A DNA stretch of 64,000 bases from Candidatus Latescibacterota bacterium (GTDB lineage: Bacteria; Latescibacterota; UBA2968; UBA8231). Made by a program: the position numbers and the translations under genes. Shown piece after piece: positions 62,024 to 64,000 of this stretch. The stretch is from NCBI GenBank assembly GCA_022819745.1, contig JAJEGS010000051.1, positions 1-64,000 of the forward strand, written 5' to 3'. Numbering within the stretch: the stretch's first letter is position 1; each line of letters opens with the position of its first letter. A model generated the notes under the pieces. It did no database searches. It had not been told where the DNA came from and was given only the letters and a program-made list of their open reading frames with translations.

Positions 62024-63349
62024 CTAGGGGCTAAAAAAGTAAGTCAACTGTGACCATCCCAAGAAGGTTTCCAGAAGCGTGCCCAGCACCAGCGCGGCCA
62101 GCAGGATGGCTTTGCCCCCGTCTTGACCTTTAAGACTGCCCAGCATTCGCGGCTCGCCCGACAAGTAGGCGCTGGCTGCGTAGAGCTCTTCGCCGAGCAG
62201 GGTGTAGTCGCAGGTGGTGACGAAAAAGGGAAGCTGGGTAAAGGCGTCCGTACCGGCGATCTGGATCGCCCCGGTCGTCGAACCCGTCTCGGCCAACAGC
62301 AGCGACTCGGCGTAGAAATATCCCATCATAATGTGAGCCGCCGGCCGGTCGCGGATCATGATACCCTCGACCGCTGCCGCATAGCTAAACTGATCGGTAC
62401 CGGCGATGAAGACGTGGTCGGGATTAAAGGCATCGGGCCGTCCCGCCTCGACATACGAGGCTTTCATCGTCTCCTGACTCACAGATAGAACCACCGGGTC
62501 TGGAGCCACCACCCGCAGCGCGGTGTCGTACTCGGCCGTGCGCCGCGCAACCCGTCCCAAGATATTGACCGCGGCAATGGTCGAAATCGCGTCCATGCCG
62601 CGCAGCCCGTGGATGAAAAGCACCGGCTTGCCCATCTCGGTCGCCCGCCCCAGCGCTTCGTCGAGTGCTTCTAATCCGGCGATGCGGCGAATCTTGAGTT
62701 CGCGCCGCCGCGCAATGCCAATGTAGCCCATGATAAGTCCTGAGAACACGAGGCACAACACCAGATTATTGATCTTGGAGTTATTAAAAAAATTGCCTTT
62801 GGACTCGGCGTTGACGATCACTTTGCCGCGGATCGCGCCCCCGGCCGACCGCACATCAATGTGAAAGTAATACGTCTTGCCGTCTTCTAGCGGCGTCTTG
62901 CCGCCGGCACCAGCGAATTCCTCGACGTTGGCATAGTGGTAATTCTTCAGATCGGCCCCGCGACCAAAGAGCGCCGGTGCCTCGGACATCAAATTCCCCG
63001 TTGCCGCAACCTCGGCCACGACGCGAAAAGGCCCGCTGGGCGAATCGGCGATGGCGACCTGATACATCGCATTTTCGCTGATCTGACGATCTCGCGGCCA
63101 AGTTAGCGTAATGCTGCCCCCGTCGTCGTTGGGCGTGTCAAAGGCTTGGACCTCGATCGGCGGCATAGGGTGTGCCAGCAACTCGCCGAGCTCCTGGTCT
63201 TCGATCGGTGGCGCAGGTTCTGACAGCAACGTGCCTAGCCCCGGGGCCGGGTTTACCAGCAAAGTGTCGATCCCCTGTTCCGCATTTTCCGCCGCGCTCG
63301 CCAATGGCCAAGCCAAGACGAATGCAGATAGCCAGTTTTTTGCTCTCAT
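62024..63349 (-). CDS. DUF6754-type membrane protein with an N-terminal fibronectin-like domain
   Basis: This 441-residue protein starts at ATG 63349 behind GAGGAA. It has a signal peptide (NWLSAFVLAWPLASA), a fibronectin-type domain (GSITLTWPRDRQISENAMYQVAIADSPSGPF, about residues 75-160) and a TM helix (LVLCLVFSGLIMGYIGIARRR, about 185-205). The cytoplasmic domain has LEALDEALGRATEMGKPVLFIHGL, TIAAVNILGRVARRTAEYD, IRDRPAAHIMMGYFYAESLLLAETG, and LLGEELYAASAYLSGEP. These are, as I recall, the blocks of DUF6754. A last helix (LLAALVLGTLLETFLGWSQ) closes it. The function is unknown. Confidence 0.65.
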   Translation of the reverse strand: MRAKNWLSAFVLAWPLASAAENAEQGIDTLLVNPAPGLGTLLSEPAPPIEDQELGELLAHPMPPIEVQAFDTPNDDGGSITLTWPRDRQISENAMYQVAIADSPSGPFRVVAEVAATGNLMSEAPALFGRGADLKNYHYANVEEFAGAGGKTPLEDGKTYYFHIDVRSAGGAIRGKVIVNAESKGNFFNNSKINNLVLCLVFSGLIMGYIGIARRRELKIRRIAGLEALDEALGRATEMGKPVLFIHGLRGMDAISTIAAVNILGRVARRTAEYDTALRVVAPDPVVLSVSQETMKASYVEAGRPDAFNPDHVFIAGTDQFSYAAAVEGIMIRDRPAAHIMMGYFYAESLLLAETGSTTGAIQIAGTDAFTQLPFFVTTCDYTLLGEELYAASAYLSGEPRMLGSLKGQDGGKAILLAALVLGTLLETFLGWSQLTYFFSP

Positions 63350-63353
63350 GCCT

Positions 63354-64000
63354 TTATTCCTCAATCAGCTCTACATTCGCCCGCGGCACCACCGCCTGTT
63401 CTCCGTCTTCAAACTCCACAGCCAATACCCGCACCCGCGCCCCAGACTCCACCGCACACAACTCGGTTGGCAAGTCGCTGACTCGCCCAATCCGTCCAAA
63501 ATAGGGCATCCGAATCACCCGCAACAAATCGCCCATCTGCAATCCTTCCGCGCTTGGCCGCACCTCTTCTTCTTGATCAGCGGCCGTGGGAACGATAATC
63601 TCCGGCCGCAACACGCCAGCGCGGATCTGCGTCGCGCCGGCCATAGACGCATCCATGCCAGCGCACGCTTGTAGAATATCAAAGGTCTTGCGGGCCATGG
63701 CGACGCGGCCAAATCCCTCGGTCGCTACTACGGTCAAGCCAATTTGCTCGGTCCCGGTGATGGCCACGCCCAAATCGCGGCCGAGCAAGTCGCGCAAGTC
63801 GCGGTCGCGCAGGCCGCCGCCGATCAATCCCACGGCACCTACCTGCCGGGCCTGTTCCACAGTCTCCGCGCTAATCAGGCTACCGACCACGACAATTTTG
63901 CCCGCAACTTCCGGGCCCAGCGACTCTGCCGTAGCGTCCGGAGTATCAACCGCCAAGTGCAGCGCACCCCAACACTCGCCCCCCACGCCGAAAATGCCCT
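63354..64000 (-). CDS. KOW-like protein of unknown function, 5' end beyond the window
   Basis: The frame stays open to the right edge (GIFGVGGECWGALHLA upstream of the first start-like codon, a GTG at 63986), so this is a partial gene. Visible are ~215 residues: a first part with VVGSLISAETVEQARQVGAVGLIGGGLRDRDL, then GVAITGTEQIGLTVVATEGFG, a segment GATQIRAGVLRPEIIVP, and a C-terminal KOW-like segment GDLLRVIRMPYFGRIGRV that ends VVPRANVELIEE. It overlaps the DUF6754-type gene's region by only a few bases. I do not recognise a function; a small-ligand-binding or scaffold role is possible. Confidence 0.55.
   Translation of the reverse strand, partial: GIFGVGGECWGALHLAVDTPDATAESLGPEVAGKIVVVGSLISAETVEQARQVGAVGLIGGGLRDRDLRDLLGRDLGVAITGTEQIGLTVVATEGFGRVAMARKTFDILQACAGMDASMAGATQIRAGVLRPEIIVPTAADQEEEVRPSAEGLQMGDLLRVIRMPYFGRIGRVSDLPTELCAVESGARVRVLAVEFEDGEQAVVPRANVELIEE

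Overview
The window is high-GC, densely coding bacterial DNA from a Gram-negative-type cell. Two PorV-like outer-membrane barrels, a protein with a type IX-secretion-style C-terminal sorting domain, a TonB-dependent receptor with a carboxypeptidase-regulatory-like N-terminus and a GGGP-synthase gene together suggest the FCB superphylum, perhaps a candidate phylum such as Latescibacterota. That placement is inference; the window holds no rRNA. Most genes lie on the minus strand in long, tightly packed runs. No unexplained stretch exceeds about 300 bases.

Region by region. (1) 1-374: the 3' end of an IS5-type insertion sequence that has cut a PD-(D/E)XK-type nuclease gene. (2) 465-6686: an eight-gene minus run with a HATPase-type regulator, class IV aminotransferase, cysteine hydrolase, acetyltransferase, SpoU methylase, and the two halves of a Tm-1-type protein separated by a cupin. 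(3) 6811-19145: a copper-handling block with a Cu(I) ATPase, a CxxCH protein with an acidic His-containing tail, a Rieske fusion protein, an enlarged CusA, a metal-motif-rich CusB, a TolC-family channel and a Cys-rich secreted protein. (4) 19302-25417: small and accessory genes, a P-loop kinase, ferrochelatase, a BNR-type protein, an esterase and a GH78-like protein. (5) 25420-29130: DegQ/HtrA protease and an N-domain-less ClpB behind a close sigma-54 promoter match. (6) 29228-44979: a long housekeeping run. In transcription order it is tadA, three tRNAs, a long-form SRP RNA with an Alu domain, dnaX, recR, pgsA, pgpA, recA, recX, alaS, GGGP synthase, ptsH, ptsI, metK, a lipoprotein and an outer-membrane barrel. 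(7) 45059-47300: a NodU-type carbamoyltransferase with an SxtJ-like membrane partner. (8) 47393-52003: a DAP-decarboxylase-like gene, an OppB/OppC permease pair and a TPR lipoprotein. (9) 52020-64000: a minus-strand operon of at least eight genes ending in a strong intrinsic terminator.

How the genes work together. The copper block couples cytoplasmic export (CopA) to trans-envelope export (TolC-CusB-CusA). The recA/dnaX run combines translation, replication, repair and lipid-headgroup genes; pgsA and pgpA share it with an archaeal-type ether-lipid enzyme. The right-hand operon joins four predicted inner-membrane proteins (including a DUF6754-type protein) and a KOW-like protein to a TonB-dependent receptor, a predicted T9SS cargo and a PorV-like protein. 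It is the best candidate here for an undescribed envelope system.
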